64,000 nt of DNA from Pseudomonas sp. PDM16 (lineage in GTDB: Bacteria > Pseudomonadota > Gammaproteobacteria > Pseudomonadales > Pseudomonadaceae). This document shows positions 8,394-16,549 of the stretch, one piece after another (the first letter of the stretch is position 1; every line of letters begins with the position of its first letter). The stretch lies in assembly GCF_014851865.1 (NCBI RefSeq), contig NZ_JACVAM010000005.1, forward strand, positions 62,001 through 126,000, given 5' to 3'. Under the pieces are notes generated by a model. The model made no database searches, was not told the DNA's origin, and saw only the letters and a list, made by a program, of their open reading frames with translations. A program made the translations under genes and the position numbers.

Positions 8394-9695
8394 TCAGCGG
8401 GAGAGTCGGTCGAGGATTTCGGCGAAGTATGGGCGCTCGTCGAGGATCGACGATACGCAGCGGCGCTGCAGTTGCCACAGAGGTTCCAGCTCGCTCGAAT
8501 CGCAGCGTTGCAGCAGTTCTTCCAGCAGGCAGCCGAAGGCACGCGCCTCGATGCGTTGCAGCGCGCGGCCGGTGGTGCTGCGAGGGGCGAAGAAGGAGGC
8601 GGCGCCGAAGTCGCCGAGCAGACAATGGCCGGCCTGGTTCACCAGCAGGTTGTGGGCGTACAGGTCGCCATGCAGGATGCCGCGTTCGTGCAGGTGTGCC
8701 ATCGCTGCGGCGGCGCCGCGGGCGATGTGCAGGGCTTCGTCTGCGTTGAAGCGGCGGCCCTCGGTGTAGATGTCGCGGGTGCAGCTGGCCAGTGAGGGCG
8801 GGCCGGCCAGGTTGCGATACTGCGGGCCGACCAGCTCCAGCAGCAGGCCGGTCGGCTCGCCAGGCTGCTCGGCCAGCGGGCCGGCGACATGGATCAGGTT
8901 GTCCTGCTCGCCGGCGGCCAGGCAGGCGGCCATTTCGCTGTGGGGCAGGCCGTCGCTGGTCAGCTCGCCCTTGAACAGCTTGGCGGCCATGGCGCGGGTG
9001 GGCTGGCCGGGTTGCTGCCAGTCGGCGCGGTGGATGATGCCCGAGGCGCCCTGGCCGAGAATTTCGCCCAGCTCGATCTGGTTGCGCGCGATGGCTGGCA
9101 GCGGGTGGTGTGCCAGCGCCTCGGCTTCACTGGCATCGCTGCCCGGGTTGCCGGCGAAGGCCAGCCAGGTCAGGCGCGGTAGACGCAGCAGCCAGTCGGG
9201 CAGGGAGTCGAGGCGGTTGGCGGCGATGCGCAGCAGTTCCAGGCGGTGCAGTTGCGCCATGCTTTCCGGCAGCGCGCTCAGGCGGTTGCCGGCCAGCATC
9301 AGTTTCTGCAGCCGCGGGCGCTCACCCAGTTCGTTGGGCAGCGCTGCGATGCGGTTGTCGGTGAGGATCAGCCAGCGCAGCTGTTGCGGCAGCGCGGCGG
9401 CCGGCACGTGCTGGAGGTGGTTGGCCTTGAACCCGACCATCTCCAGCTGCGGGCAGTCGCCGAGCACTTCCGGCAGGGTCTCGAAGGGGTTGTCCGAGCA
9501 GAACAGCACCTTGAGCTTGTGCAGTCGCGACAGGTCGTGAGGCAGGTCGGTCAGGTGGTTGCCACTGAGGTTGAGCACTTCCAGGCTGTCGGCCAGGGCG
9601 AAGATCTCGCGGGGAAACTCCGTGAGGTCGGCGGCCAGGTCCAGGCGAGTGATGCCGGTCAGCTCGCCGCGGCGCAGCTGTTCGAGGCTATGCAT
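8394..9695 (-). CDS. Leucine-rich-repeat protein with C-terminal Ser/Thr-type protein kinase
   Basis: A 433-residue cytoplasmic protein with no signal or TM segment. Residues about 15-190 hold about seven LRRs of the LxxLxLxxNxLxxLP type. Residues about 205-433 form a Hanks-type kinase: glycine loop LGQGASGI, Lys in AAKLFKG, catalytic loop HGDLYAHNLL and metal loop GDFGAAS. The usual HRD is HGD here, as in several bacterial and lipopolysaccharide-kinase-like members. LRR plus kinase suggests a protein-binding platform that phosphorylates a partner; the partner is unknown. The start at 9695 overlaps the end of the RlmN-like gene by 8 bp, so translation is probably coupled. The EEP phosphoesterase gene follows. 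Confidence 0.88.
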   Translation of the reverse strand: MHSLEQLRRGELTGITRLDLAADLTEFPREIFALADSLEVLNLSGNHLTDLPHDLSRLHKLKVLFCSDNPFETLPEVLGDCPQLEMVGFKANHLQHVPAAALPQQLRWLILTDNRIAALPNELGERPRLQKLMLAGNRLSALPESMAQLHRLELLRIAANRLDSLPDWLLRLPRLTWLAFAGNPGSDASEAEALAHHPLPAIARNQIELGEILGQGASGIIHRADWQQPGQPTRAMAAKLFKGELTSDGLPHSEMAACLAAGEQDNLIHVAGPLAEQPGEPTGLLLELVGPQYRNLAGPPSLASCTRDIYTEGRRFNADEALHIARGAAAAMAHLHERGILHGDLYAHNLLVNQAGHCLLGDFGAASFFAPRSTTGRALQRIEARAFGCLLEELLQRCDSSELEPLWQLQRRCVSSILDERPYFAEILDRLSR

Positions 9696-10725
9696 GAGGG
9701 CGCAGCCGGCTGGTGTTGACCACGTCCACCGCGCGGGCGCGCAGTTGGCCGCAGCCGCCATCGATGTCTTGCCCGGCGCTGTTGCGCACCTTGGTCAGTA
9801 CGCCGCGGCTGTGCAGGTAGCGCACCATCTGCACGATGCGCTGGCCGTCCGGGCGCTGGTACTCGTCCATTTCCAGGCTGTTGTAGGGGATCAGGTTGAG
9901 CACGGCGTAGCGGCCCTTGAACAGGCGCAGGATGGCGTCCATCTCATCCTGGCTGTCGTTGATGCCCTTGAGCAGGGTCCACTGGTACTGGATCGGGTAG
10001 CCGACCTGGCGGGCGTAGGCTTCGCCCAGGGTCATCAGCTCCTCGGGGGTGATCTTCGGCGCCTTGGGCAGCAGGCGCTCGCGCAGGGCGGCGTCGGTGC
10101 TGTGCAGCGACAGGGCCAGGGCCGGCTTGACCCGCTGCTGTGGCAGGCGCTCGAACACCCGTGGGTCGCCGACGGTGGAAAACACCAGATTCTTGTGGCC
10201 GATGCCGCCGTCGGTGCCGAGCAGGTCGATGGCCTCCAGCACGTTGTCGAGGTTGTGCGCCGGTTCGCCCATGCCCATGAATACCACTTTCTTCACCGGC
10301 CGGTAGCGGCGCGCCAGGGCCACCTGGGCGGCGATTTCGGCGCTGCTGACCTGACGCAGCAGACCGCTCTTGCCGGTCATGCAGAACACGCAGCCGACGG
10401 CGCAACCGACCTGGGTTGATACGCACAGGCCGTCGCGCGGTAATAGCACGCTTTCCACCATCTGGCCGTCGCCCAGTTCCACCAGCAGGCGAACCGAGCC
10501 GTCGGCGGCCGGGTGCTCGGAGCGGACCCGGGCCAGGCCTTCCAGTTCCTCGCTCAGCTGCGGCAGACCGTTGCGCACGGACAGCGGCAGGAAGTGCTCG
10601 GTGTGTTGGCGCTTGATGCCGGTGTTCAGCGGCTTGCCCTGCAGCCAGGCGCGTATCACCCGGCCGCTATGGGCGGGCAGGGCGCCGAGGTCGGCGAGGC
10701 GCTGGTGGATGTCGGAGATTCGCAT
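9688..10725 (-). CDS. RlmN-like radical SAM RNA methyltransferase (paralogue)
   Basis: A 345-residue enzyme of the RlmN/Cfr family. Seen: the radical-SAM cluster CAVGCVFC (Cys108, 112, 115), the upstream Cys101 that matches E. coli RlmN Cys118, the SAM-binding GMGEPAHN, and Cys325 in GGCGQLR matching the methyl-carrying Cys355. All residues needed for adenine C2 methylation are therefore present. It is shorter than RlmN (about 380 aa) at the N-terminus, and its sequence differs from the housekeeping copy that Pseudomonas keeps in the ispG/pilF region. The target (23S rRNA, tRNA or other) cannot be read from the sequence. It leads a group with the LRR kinase and the EEP protein. Confidence 0.85.
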   Translation of the reverse strand: MRISDIHQRLADLGALPAHSGRVIRAWLQGKPLNTGIKRQHTEHFLPLSVRNGLPQLSEELEGLARVRSEHPAADGSVRLLVELGDGQMVESVLLPRDGLCVSTQVGCAVGCVFCMTGKSGLLRQVSSAEIAAQVALARRYRPVKKVVFMGMGEPAHNLDNVLEAIDLLGTDGGIGHKNLVFSTVGDPRVFERLPQQRVKPALALSLHSTDAALRERLLPKAPKITPEELMTLGEAYARQVGYPIQYQWTLLKGINDSQDEMDAILRLFKGRYAVLNLIPYNSLEMDEYQRPDGQRIVQMVRYLHSRGVLTKVRNSAGQDIDGGCGQLRARAVDVVNTSRLRPHA

Positions 10726-10736
10726 GGGGCGCGCAT

Positions 10737-10758
10737 GCTACCACCGGGTGGTGGTAGC
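10737..10758. repeat. Perfect inverted repeat upstream of the RlmN-like gene
   Basis: Arms GCTACCACC and GGTGGTAGC are exact complements around a 4-nt loop GGGT, 12 bp before the RlmN-like start codon. It has no T-tract, so it is not a plain terminator. It could be a 5'-leader hairpin or an operator. Confidence 0.6.
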
Positions 10759-10851
10759 GCGTAGAGGTGGTCGCCTGGGTTGGCGCGGCATGTTTTTTTG
10801 GGTGCCGGCGCCGCAGGCCGTCGAAGTGGGGGCAGTCTGCGGTACGTCAGG

Positions 10852-11454
10852 TCACTGCGGCACGACGCTGATGGCGACGGCGGTAGTGACGCGCAGTACC
10901 ACCTGACGGCCAAGGTACTCGGTCTTCATGTCCACATCCGGGCGGACCTTGATGGTGCGCTCGCTGCCATCGGGCAACTGCAGGGTGGCCGTGCGCAGGA
11001 CGGTGTCCATACCCTTGACCAGTGCCGTGACCTCCACGGTGTCAGCCGCCAGTACGCCCGGCTTGTCGCCCAGCGGCGCGGTGGCGAGCATGCCAGCGGC
11101 CCCGTCCTCCGCCGGTTCTCCAGGTTGACGCAGATAGACGATGCGCTCCTGGGTGACCACGGCCCGGACCTTGTCTCCCACCTTCAGTTGCTCGAAGTTC
11201 TGCATCTGCTCGGGGGCATGGAGGGTGCGGCTGTTACCCAGGTTGTCTCTGAGGGTAAAGGTGCGCTTGGTGGTGTCGACCGCACTGACGCTGGCATCCA
11301 GCTCCTCGGTCTCCTGCACGACCCCTCCCGGGACGCCTTCGGCATAGGCAGCGGTGCGGCTGTAGTCCGTAGCCAGTTCATTGTCCGCGTTGCTCTGGCA
11401 GCCGAGCAGCAGGCTGGAGGCCAGGGAGAGGTAGAGAAGATGGCTTGTGCTCAT
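10852..11454 (-). CDS. Putative outer-membrane lipoprotein, unknown function
   Basis: A 200-residue protein with a signal peptide and lipobox (LLLGC, Cys about residue 18), so it should be lipidated and retained in the envelope. The mature part is soluble, with a repeated pattern of short beta-type stretches: ATKRTFTLRDNLG, GDKVRAVVTQERIVYLR and DTVLRTATLQLPDGS look like two copies of a small barrel-like unit that ends in V-R. The start is set at 11454 by AAGGAGC at 11461-11467. It lies 16 bp after the DUF2846-like lipoprotein gene, so the two form an operon. No function recognised. Confidence 0.85.
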   Translation of the reverse strand: MSTSHLLYLSLASSLLLGCQSNADNELATDYSRTAAYAEGVPGGVVQETEELDASVSAVDTTKRTFTLRDNLGNSRTLHAPEQMQNFEQLKVGDKVRAVVTQERIVYLRQPGEPAEDGAAGMLATAPLGDKPGVLAADTVEVTALVKGMDTVLRTATLQLPDGSERTIKVRPDVDMKTEYLGRQVVLRVTTAVAISVVPQ

Positions 11455-11470
11455 GGGGTCGCTCCTTGCT

Positions 11471-11950
11471 TCATGGGGTCTGCGGTTCGGTGTTGCGGAT
11501 CTCGTAGATGGCGTCATCCGGACGCATTGGCCGAAGGTGGATCAGGTAGCTGGGGCCTGGAGTGCCCAGGGTCATCTCGCTCAGGTTGAAGCGCACGTCG
11601 AGCTTGAGGTACTTGATCTCGCCGGGGGCGACGCTGAAGTTCTGCTTGATATCGCGTGGTTCCCACTTGGCCTGGCGGGTCAGGCCGGTGATGCGAATGC
11701 TGTGGCGCCCCGGCGGCAGTTCGACGCGGCGGTGGGAGTTGAACTGAAGGGTGCCAACGCTCTGCTCGTCGATCAGCACATCCGGATAGGAGAAGCGCAG
11801 GGGCTGGCGGCCAGGGTTGTCCGCCTCGGGGCGGTACAGATAGACCACGGCCTGGTCCGGGCTGCTGGGCGGTACCGCTTCGAAGTAGCCGGGACCGGCG
11901 CAGCCGGTGAGCACGAGCAGGGCAGTGATCAGGGACGGCAGTCGGCGCAT
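11471..11950 (-). CDS. DUF2846-like lipoprotein
   Basis: A 159-residue lipoprotein with a clear lipobox (VLTGCAG, Cys about residue 16). The mature segment begins with AVVYLYRPEA and has the LPPGRHSI turn seen in DUF2846-type proteins, a beta-sandwich envelope family of unknown role. AAGGAGC just upstream supports ATG 11950. First gene of a two-gene unit with the following lipoprotein. A second member of the family lies at 36207-36650. Confidence 0.82.
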   Translation of the reverse strand: MRRLPSLITALLVLTGCAGPGYFEAVPPSSPDQAVVYLYRPEADNPGRQPLRFSYPDVLIDEQSVGTLQFNSHRRVELPPGRHSIRITGLTRQAKWEPRDIKQNFSVAPGEIKYLKLDVRFNLSEMTLGTPGPSYLIHLRPMRPDDAIYEIRNTEPQTP

Positions 11951-12051
11951 GGGCGCTCCTTCTGGGCGTGTTGGCTCACAGCAGCGTAGCAGCGAGCCGG
12001 AAGCCCAGCGGCGGGTACGAGGAAATTAGCCGGGCGTGCGGCGCTTTCGGC

Positions 12052-12375
12052 TCAGGCCTGGAAGTGGAGGGCCAGCCAGACGGCGTCCTGCGAGCATTCG
12101 GCCACTCGATGGAGGCAGTGGGCGGGGATCAGTACCGCATCGCCGGCCACCAGCGCCTGGTCGCCTTCGTCGAACTGCAGTCGCGCCGTGCCGCGCAGCA
12201 GGACTACCCACTCCGGCCGTGGCTGGTCGTACCAGAAACCTTCCGGGCTGGCCTGGCCGTGGGAGACGATCTGCTCCAACTGCAGTCGCTCGGTCTGCAG
12301 CAGGGGCACGAATCGCTCTTCTCTTTCTGCCGAGGTCGGTGGGGGTAACAGGCGGGTCAGTATCGGCAGTGTCAT
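12052..12375 (-). CDS. Small cupin-domain protein
   Basis: A 107-residue single-domain cupin. The two cupin motifs are degenerate: EWVVLLRGTARLQFDEGD (motif 1, which lacks the usual His pair) and AGDAVLIPAHCLHRV (motif 2, with PAHxxH). Proteins of this kind bind a metal or small ligand and may act as small enzymes or sensors; the role is unknown. It is a lone gene between the lipoprotein operon and the amidohydrolase gene, all on the minus strand. Confidence 0.82.
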   Translation of the reverse strand: MTLPILTRLLPPPTSAEREERFVPLLQTERLQLEQIVSHGQASPEGFWYDQPRPEWVVLLRGTARLQFDEGDQALVAGDAVLIPAHCLHRVAECSQDAVWLALHFQA

Positions 12376-12451
12376 CGCGTCATTCCTTGTACGGGTGGGG
12401 GCTCAGCGTGCCAGATCGTCAGCACGCTTGCCCATGTACCCATACACAGTT

Positions 12452-14191
12452 TCAGCGCGCCGGAAGGAAACGGCCAAAACCGGGCTGCCGGCCCAGTTCC
12501 GGCACCACCTGCTCATCGTCCACCGCCAGCCTGCCGTTGATCAGCACATGGCTGACGCAGCCGGGGTTGCGGCAGACCATGCGTGGGATGCCGAAACCCT
12601 GCATCTCGTCCCAGGTCTCTCGTTCGAGGTTCTGGCGCAGGCCTGCGGGGTCGAGCAGTACGATGTCGGCGCGGTCACCCTCGCGGATGTAGCCGGCCTC
12701 GATGCCCAGCCACTCCGCCTGTTCTCCGGTGAGCCGGTGTACGGCACGCTCCAGGCTCATCACCGGCGCACCCTCATCGTGGCTCTCCTGCACCAGCCTG
12801 AGCATGCGCAGAGGCAAGTTGTAGAAGGCCATGTTGCGGATGTGGGCGCCGGCGTCGGAGAAGGTGATCAGGGTATTGGGGCTACGCACCATCTCGCGCA
12901 GCCGGTCCTTGCGGTGGTTGCCGATCACGGTGAACCAGCGCAGCTGGCGGCCATGCTGCACCACCATGTCGAGGAATAGGTCGACCACGTGCAGCCCGCG
13001 CTCATTGGCCAGGTCGGCGAAGTTGCGCCCGACCAGCGAGGCGTCGGGGCAGCCGAGGATCACAGCGTCGCCGAAGTCGCGCTGCCACACGCGGGGTGAC
13101 AACTTGTCGGCGTAGTATTTGCGGAAGGTGCGACGGTACTGCTCGTTCTGCAGCAGCAGGTTGCGTTCGAGGTGATCCTTGACGTCGAGGGCCATTTCGC
13201 CAGCGCCGAACTCCTCGAACAGCACGATATCCATGCCGTCGGCGTAGATGGCAAAAGGTGTAGGTAGCAACTGCCAGCGGAAGTCGCCGCCGAGACGGTT
13301 TGTGACCCAGGCGGAGAGTCGGGCGAGCAGGGCCAGGCTGCTGTTGCCCTTGAGGTCGAGCAGGGAGATCAGTGTGGTCTTCAGCGGCTTGCGCAGCAGA
13401 CCGATGGCCTCGCCGATGTACTGGGTGATCTGCAGCGGATTGGCGGCGTTGGGCGCGCCCTGGTGTACGCGGCCGCGCTTGCGCAGCAGACGATTGAGAC
13501 GGCGCACTTCGCCCCAGCGTGCGTAGGTGCTGGGCAGGCTCTTCGACCACTCGCGGTCACCGTCGATCTTGTCCCACTTCAGGCACATGGTGGAGAGGCC
13601 GAGGAAACCGCAGTCCAGCGCTTCTTCGAGCACATTCTCCATGTGCTGCATTTCCTCCTCGCTCGGGCGCACCTGACGGTCGGTGGCGCGGTGCAGGCCC
13701 ATGGTCGCCACGCGCAGGTCACTGTGGCCAAGGAAGCTGATCAGGTTCGGCCCCAGTGGATGGCGGTCGATGAACGCGCGCCATTGGCTCGGACTGCTCC
13801 AGGTCTTGTGCTCGGTCAGGATGGGCAGGACCTTCTCGCGTGGCACTGTCTCGACCCGTGTGAAGATGTCCGAGGCGTCTTCGGCCTCGCTGCACACCAT
13901 GCTCAGCGAGCAGCTGCCGACCAGCACGGTGGTTACGCCGTGGCGCACGGACTCGGACAGACTGGGCGCGACGATCAGCTCGGCGTCGTAATGGGTGTGG
14001 GTATCGAGAAAGCCCGGGGTGATCCACTTGTCGCGGGCGTCGATCACCCGCTCGGCCAGGCTCTCGTCGAGCGGCTCGGTGCTGACCAGGGCGACGCGAC
14101 CATCCTTGATCGCCAGGCTGCGGATGGTGGAGGGCGAGGGGCTGCCGTCGAAGTAGCGGCCGCCCTGGAGGATCAGGTCGTACTGGGCCAT
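12452..14191 (-). CDS. D-aminoacylase / N-acyl-D-amino-acid deacylase family amidohydrolase
   Basis: A 579-residue metal-dependent amidohydrolase. Seen: the zinc pair in DTHTHYD near residue 62, the bridging Cys in GSCSLS, GHSDLR, the metal-binding Asp in FSDAGAHIR, and the C-terminal composite-barrel return around DIVLLDPAG. These are features of D-aminoacylases, which deacylate N-acyl-D-amino acids. At 579 residues it is longer than the classical 480-aa enzymes and matches a subgroup common in soil bacteria whose substrate is not settled. No signal peptide, so cytoplasmic. It is divergent from an AraC regulator 111 bp away, which probably controls it. Confidence 0.9.
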   Translation of the reverse strand: MAQYDLILQGGRYFDGSPSPSTIRSLAIKDGRVALVSTEPLDESLAERVIDARDKWITPGFLDTHTHYDAELIVAPSLSESVRHGVTTVLVGSCSLSMVCSEAEDASDIFTRVETVPREKVLPILTEHKTWSSPSQWRAFIDRHPLGPNLISFLGHSDLRVATMGLHRATDRQVRPSEEEMQHMENVLEEALDCGFLGLSTMCLKWDKIDGDREWSKSLPSTYARWGEVRRLNRLLRKRGRVHQGAPNAANPLQITQYIGEAIGLLRKPLKTTLISLLDLKGNSSLALLARLSAWVTNRLGGDFRWQLLPTPFAIYADGMDIVLFEEFGAGEMALDVKDHLERNLLLQNEQYRRTFRKYYADKLSPRVWQRDFGDAVILGCPDASLVGRNFADLANERGLHVVDLFLDMVVQHGRQLRWFTVIGNHRKDRLREMVRSPNTLITFSDAGAHIRNMAFYNLPLRMLRLVQESHDEGAPVMSLERAVHRLTGEQAEWLGIEAGYIREGDRADIVLLDPAGLRQNLERETWDEMQGFGIPRMVCRNPGCVSHVLINGRLAVDDEQVVPELGRQPGFGRFLPAR

Positions 14192-14302
14192 GAGTCACTC
14201 TCTTTATTGTTGTTCTGAGGTGAGACTAGGCCGAGTACGGCTTACAAACTTGTCATGACACGACAATCACGGCATTTTCTGACCACCTGATCGGAGAATT
14301 GC

Positions 14303-15322
14303 ATGACCATTCGCTACGAAGTCCGCAGTGCGGCGCTGACCGGCTTGCCGACCGAAGTGATGCGTCTTGGTGGTGACCTGGATGCGTTGCTGGCGGGTGT
14401 CGGTCTGAGTCGGGCCGAGCTGGAAGACGGTGATTGTCTGATTCGCATCGAGCAGTTGGTTCGCCTGTTGGCCGAGGGGGCGGACCAGCTGCACTGTCCC
14501 GATCTCGGCCTGCGCCTGGCGCATCATCATGGTGTGGAGATGCTCGGGCTACTGGGCCGCCTGCTGGTGCGCGAACCTGACCTGCATACGGCTTTTCTTG
14601 CCGTACAGCGCTATCTGGCGCTGCACAACAAGGCCGAGCACTGGCGCCTGCTGGCGCTCGAGGGGCGAGTGAAGGTGCAGCGCATCGAGCATTTCTTCGC
14701 CGAGGAGGGTGCCCAGCAGTACCGGGAAATGGCCATTGCTGATTGCGCACGCCTGGTGCGTGCCATGGGCGGAACCGACCTGCGTCCGCTGCGCATCGAG
14801 TTCAGTCATAGCCCGGTCGCGCCGCTGTCGGCCTATCGCCAGCACCTGGGCTGCGAGGTGCGCTTCGATCAGGAAACGGATTGCCTGGTGTACGACGCAG
14901 AAATCCTCACACGCCCTGTGCTGAGCATCTCGAATGACCGATCAGTATGGCTCGACGACTACCTGCGGGCGCTGCTCGACGGCTTGCAGGACGATCTTGA
15001 GCTACAGGTGCGTAGCCTGGTGGTGCAGACCATCGGCCTGCGCGAGCACTCGCTGGGGCACATCGCCGAGCTGCTCGGGCTACAGGCGCGCACCCTGCAG
15101 CGGAGGCTGCAGGCTCAGGGACTGACCTTCAGGCAACTGGTGCATCAGGTAAAGATGGATACGGCCGGCTGGCACGTGCAGGCCTCGTCCATGCCGCTGA
15201 CCCTGCTTGCCGACGTGCTCGGCTACACCGAGCAGGCGGCATTCTCCAAGGCCTTCCGCAATCATTTCGGCGAGTCGCCGTCGGCCTGGCGCAGGCTTCA
15301 TCGCGGCGGAGCGGCGGGCTGA
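14303..15322 (+). CDS. AraC-family regulator with arabinose-binding-type N-terminal domain
   Basis: A 339-residue transcription factor. The N-terminal ~200 residues have the pattern of the AraC-type ligand-binding domain common in Pseudomonas regulators (LPTEVMRLGGDLDALLAGVGL at the start). The last ~90 residues hold two helix-turn-helix units: GHIAELLGLQARTLQRRLQ, and LADVLGYTEQAAFSKAFRNH ending in the family tail SPSAWRR. The divergent amidohydrolase gene is the most likely target (inference from position). The ligand is unknown; an N-acyl amino acid would fit. Confidence 0.93.
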   Translation: MTIRYEVRSAALTGLPTEVMRLGGDLDALLAGVGLSRAELEDGDCLIRIEQLVRLLAEGADQLHCPDLGLRLAHHHGVEMLGLLGRLLVREPDLHTAFLAVQRYLALHNKAEHWRLLALEGRVKVQRIEHFFAEEGAQQYREMAIADCARLVRAMGGTDLRPLRIEFSHSPVAPLSAYRQHLGCEVRFDQETDCLVYDAEILTRPVLSISNDRSVWLDDYLRALLDGLQDDLELQVRSLVVQTIGLREHSLGHIAELLGLQARTLQRRLQAQGLTFRQLVHQVKMDTAGWHVQASSMPLTLLADVLGYTEQAAFSKAFRNHFGESPSAWRRLHRGGAAG

Positions 15323-15363
15323 GGGGGCGACGTGCTATCTTTCGCTCTTTTGCGGAGACACCG

Positions 15364-15657
15364 ATGAAGTTCATTCACCAGCGCGAGCACCTCAGCGAGG
15401 GCGATACGGTCGTCATCCACTGCTCACAGCCCTGCAACATTCGCCTGATGAGCGATGCGAACTTCCGCAGCTTCAAGAACGGTGGCCGTCATACCTACCA
15501 CGGCGGCGCCTTCGATCGCTTCCCGGCGCGCATCAAGGTGCCCAGCGATGGCTTTTGGAACGTCACGCTGGACACCGTCACCCGCCGTGCAGCCAGCCTG
15601 ACGCGCAAGCCGCAGATGGAATACACGATCAAGTTCCTGCGCCACTCCGGCGCCTGA
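15364..15657 (+). CDS. DUF1883-family protein
   Basis: A 97-residue protein matching, by overall sequence, the DUF1883 family: MKFIHQREHLSEGD at the start, then CNIRLMSDANF and the central GGRHTYHGGAFDRFPA. Family members are single-domain beta proteins; some occur fused to TIR-like domains, but the function is unknown. No signal peptide. It begins 41 bp after the AraC gene and is convergent with the next gene. Confidence 0.85.
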   Translation: MKFIHQREHLSEGDTVVIHCSQPCNIRLMSDANFRSFKNGGRHTYHGGAFDRFPARIKVPSDGFWNVTLDTVTRRAASLTRKPQMEYTIKFLRHSGA

Positions 15658-15691
15658 TCGGCGACCGGCCTCACATCGGCTGCCGATCGAA

Positions 15692-16231
15692 TTAGCGACC
15701 GGCACGCTCGTTTTCGGACAGGTTCACCCGGCCAACTCCAGCAATCTTGCGCCCCTCGCTGGTATCGATCAGGCGTAGGGCGAGCTTGAACTCCGGCCAG
15801 TCCTTGCCCTGAATCTGCAGCAGGCCAGGCTCGGATTCGCAGCGATAGGGCAGGAAACCGTCATCGGGTGAGTCCTGGGCGTCGAGGATGAGATCCATGC
15901 CCCAGCCAAGTTCGGGGTCCATCGCCAAGCCCTGGTCGCGCTCGGCAATGTAGGCATCGATGAGAACTGGAGCGGCGAGCGGCTGGGACCTCAGCCATGC
16001 CTCGACGGCCTTGTCCGTAGTCCTGATCATCTTCAGATAACTGTCCATGAAGGCTACTGCCAGCGCACTGTCTTCAGCGCAGTCGGCGAAGCTGTTGATG
16101 GGCAGCAGGGTCGCCAGCAGCATCGTTGCCATCCGGGCTCCGATGCCGGCACTACGGCCGGACCTGCCGAACCGCATGGCGGTCAGTGCCTGGTCTTTGA
16201 TCGGGTTCGATACCGCAAGATGACAACGCAT
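15692..16231 (-). CDS. Putative exported protein, unknown
   Basis: A 179-residue protein not recognised by family. A hydrophobic stretch (MATMLLATLLPINSFA, about residues 34-49) followed by DC looks like a signal peptide with an unusually long N-region. A start at 16132, which would begin directly at that stretch, is therefore an alternative. I kept 16231 because GAGGAG lies 7 nt upstream. The mature part is acidic, has three Cys and ends in ASN/GLU-rich sequence. It is convergent with the DUF1883 gene, 34 bp apart. Confidence 0.7.
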   Translation of the reverse strand: MRCHLAVSNPIKDQALTAMRFGRSGRSAGIGARMATMLLATLLPINSFADCAEDSALAVAFMDSYLKMIRTTDKAVEAWLRSQPLAAPVLIDAYIAERDQGLAMDPELGWGMDLILDAQDSPDDGFLPYRCESEPGLLQIQGKDWPEFKLALRLIDTSEGRKIAGVGRVNLSENERAGR

Positions 16232-16360
16232 GAAGCCGCTCCTCGTCCGTGAAAGCGCGAGGGTAGCGAAAAAGTCCGTCGATAGGTTCTCTCCGGCATG
16301 CTTTCGCTGTGGCTGCATCGCAATTCTTTCGAGCATGTCTCGAAAAGGCGAGAGTCGATC

Positions 16361-16549
16361 TCAGATGTCGTTCAGACGCTGTAGCTCGCGACGCACCATG
16401 GCCGCGTATTCGGGTGGGGTGAGGTGGTATAGCTCGGCAGCCACCCAGTCCAGCCAGCGTGCGCCGAGTGCGGGCCGCTGCTCCAGCAGGCGCCGGGCTT
16501 CTGCCTCGGCGCGTGCGGCATGCTGCTGGTGGTAGGTGGCTCGGTCCAT
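16361..16549 (-). CDS. Small protein translationally coupled to the YebC-like gene
   Basis: A 62-residue, mostly helical, Arg/Ala/Glu-rich protein. Its ATG overlaps the stop of the upstream YebC-like gene (TGATG, 1-nt overlap), a sign of coupled translation. Residues such as WLDWVAAELYHLTPPEYAAM suggest an amphipathic helical bundle. I do not recognise the family. A role with the YebC-like protein is inferred from coupling only. Confidence 0.7.
   Translation of the reverse strand: MDRATYHQQHAARAEAEARRLLEQRPALGARWLDWVAAELYHLTPPEYAAMVRRELQRLNDI

Noticed and set aside
12452..14191. Calling the amidohydrolase dan/D-aminoacylase by symbol
   Set aside because: Metal residues fit, but it is about 100 residues longer than characterised D-aminoacylases and the substrate is not known.
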